Source: JAAZMI01 sp050948785 (GTDB lineage: Bacteria; Bacillota; Dethiobacteria; DTU022; UBA8154). From it: DNA of 64,000 nt. This document shows positions 63,795 through 64,000 of this stretch, one piece after another. A model generated the notes under the pieces. It worked only from the letters and a program-made list of their open reading frames with translations. It was not told the origin of the DNA and did not search any database. The position numbers and the translations under genes were made by a program. The stretch is from assembly GCA_050948785.1 (NCBI GenBank), contig JBMNEM010000004.1, forward strand, positions 62,001-126,000. Direction: 5' to 3'. Within the stretch, counting starts at the first letter, position 1. Each line of letters starts with the position of its first letter.

Positions 63795-64000
63795 TTTTAT
63801 CCTCCTTAATCTCTTTGTGACTATTTTTTTCGTTAATTTACATCTCTCTGATCAAAAATACCTTATTTTTGTCCCATCCAGTGCTGTTTCACACCACCAC
63901 CTTACTGTAAATAAAGATTCTGTTTAAATTTTAATAAAATAAAGAAAATAAAAAAATCGCTTAAAAGCATGGAAGCAAGGTTAAAAAAGTGTGAATTAAG

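Noticed and set aside
63795..64000. Sigma-54 promoter for the aromatic cluster
   Set aside because: No TGGCAC-N5-TTGC match was seen on the minus strand; only A+T-rich sequence is present.

Overview
The window is a chromosomal segment of an anaerobic, endospore-forming low-GC Gram-positive bacterium, most likely a Clostridia/Peptococcaceae-type organism. The evidence is the Bacillota gene order around nusA-infB-pnp-spoVF-ftsK-recA-rny-spoVS, sporulation genes (dpaA/dpaB, spoVS) with recognisable sigma-K and sigma-H promoters, strong GGAGG ribosome sites with frequent TTG/GTG starts, and three benzoyl-CoA degradation genes typical of anaerobic aromatic degraders. No rRNA, tRNA, CRISPR array, prophage or transposase was seen. 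Nearly everything is on the minus strand, so the text below often runs from high to low coordinates.

Layout. 1-4.4 kb: a left-truncated NlpC/P60 endopeptidase, an N-acetylmuramoyl-L-alanine amidase, a CofE-like protein, a holin-like membrane protein with a possibly masked ribosome site, a cyclophilin-like protein and a CapA-like protein. 4.4-12.3 kb: HD-GYP protein, gltX, DUF1657 protein, VanW-type protein, a sodium-pump decarboxylase module (beta subunit, biotin carrier, OadG-like subunit, no carboxyltransferase) and a PHP phosphoesterase. 12.3-25.7 kb: spoVS, rny, recA, thpR, an operon of a membrane metallophosphoesterase and a short FtsH-like protease, an unknown membrane-anchored protein, rimO, a RodZ-like protein and ftsK. 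25.8-33.98 kb: uppP, Na/Pi-type transporter, tepA-ylzJ (plus strand), an isochorismatase-like hydrolase, RNase J, dapA and dpaAB. 34-38.5 kb: a repeat-bearing gap, a YflT-like protein, dut, a second VanW protein and two polysaccharide deacetylases. 38.5-49 kb: the translation/RNA operon pnp, rpsO, ribF, truB, nrnA, rbfA, infB, a 37-codon small ORF, ylxR, nusA, rimP. 49-56.5 kb: glycosyltransferase, ispG, rseP, dxr, cdsA, uppS, small protein, frr, pyrH. 56.9-60.2 kb: fakA/fakB-type pair and a hotdog thioesterase. 60.3-63.8 kb: had, dch and oah, which carry the cyclic dienoyl-CoA product of benzoyl-CoA reduction to ring cleavage. These three genes are visibly richer in G+C than the rest.

How it fits together. 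Most of the window supports translation, RNA turnover, isoprenoid/undecaprenyl lipid carrier synthesis and sporulation. Against the order common in Bacillota several genes are missing (pgsA and cinA between rimO and recA; asd, dapG, mlpA and ymxH near dpa; ylxQ between ylxR and infB; proS and polC between ispG and rimP; rpsB and tsf before pyrH), and other genes often occupy those places. The most interesting candidates are the membrane FtsH-like/metallophosphoesterase/180-residue set in the pgsA-cinA position, whose two promoters share a 13-bp-period direct repeat; the small ORF abutting infB; and a strong promoter upstream of rny followed by two terminator-like hairpins. All function calls come from reading the sequence; no database search was possible.
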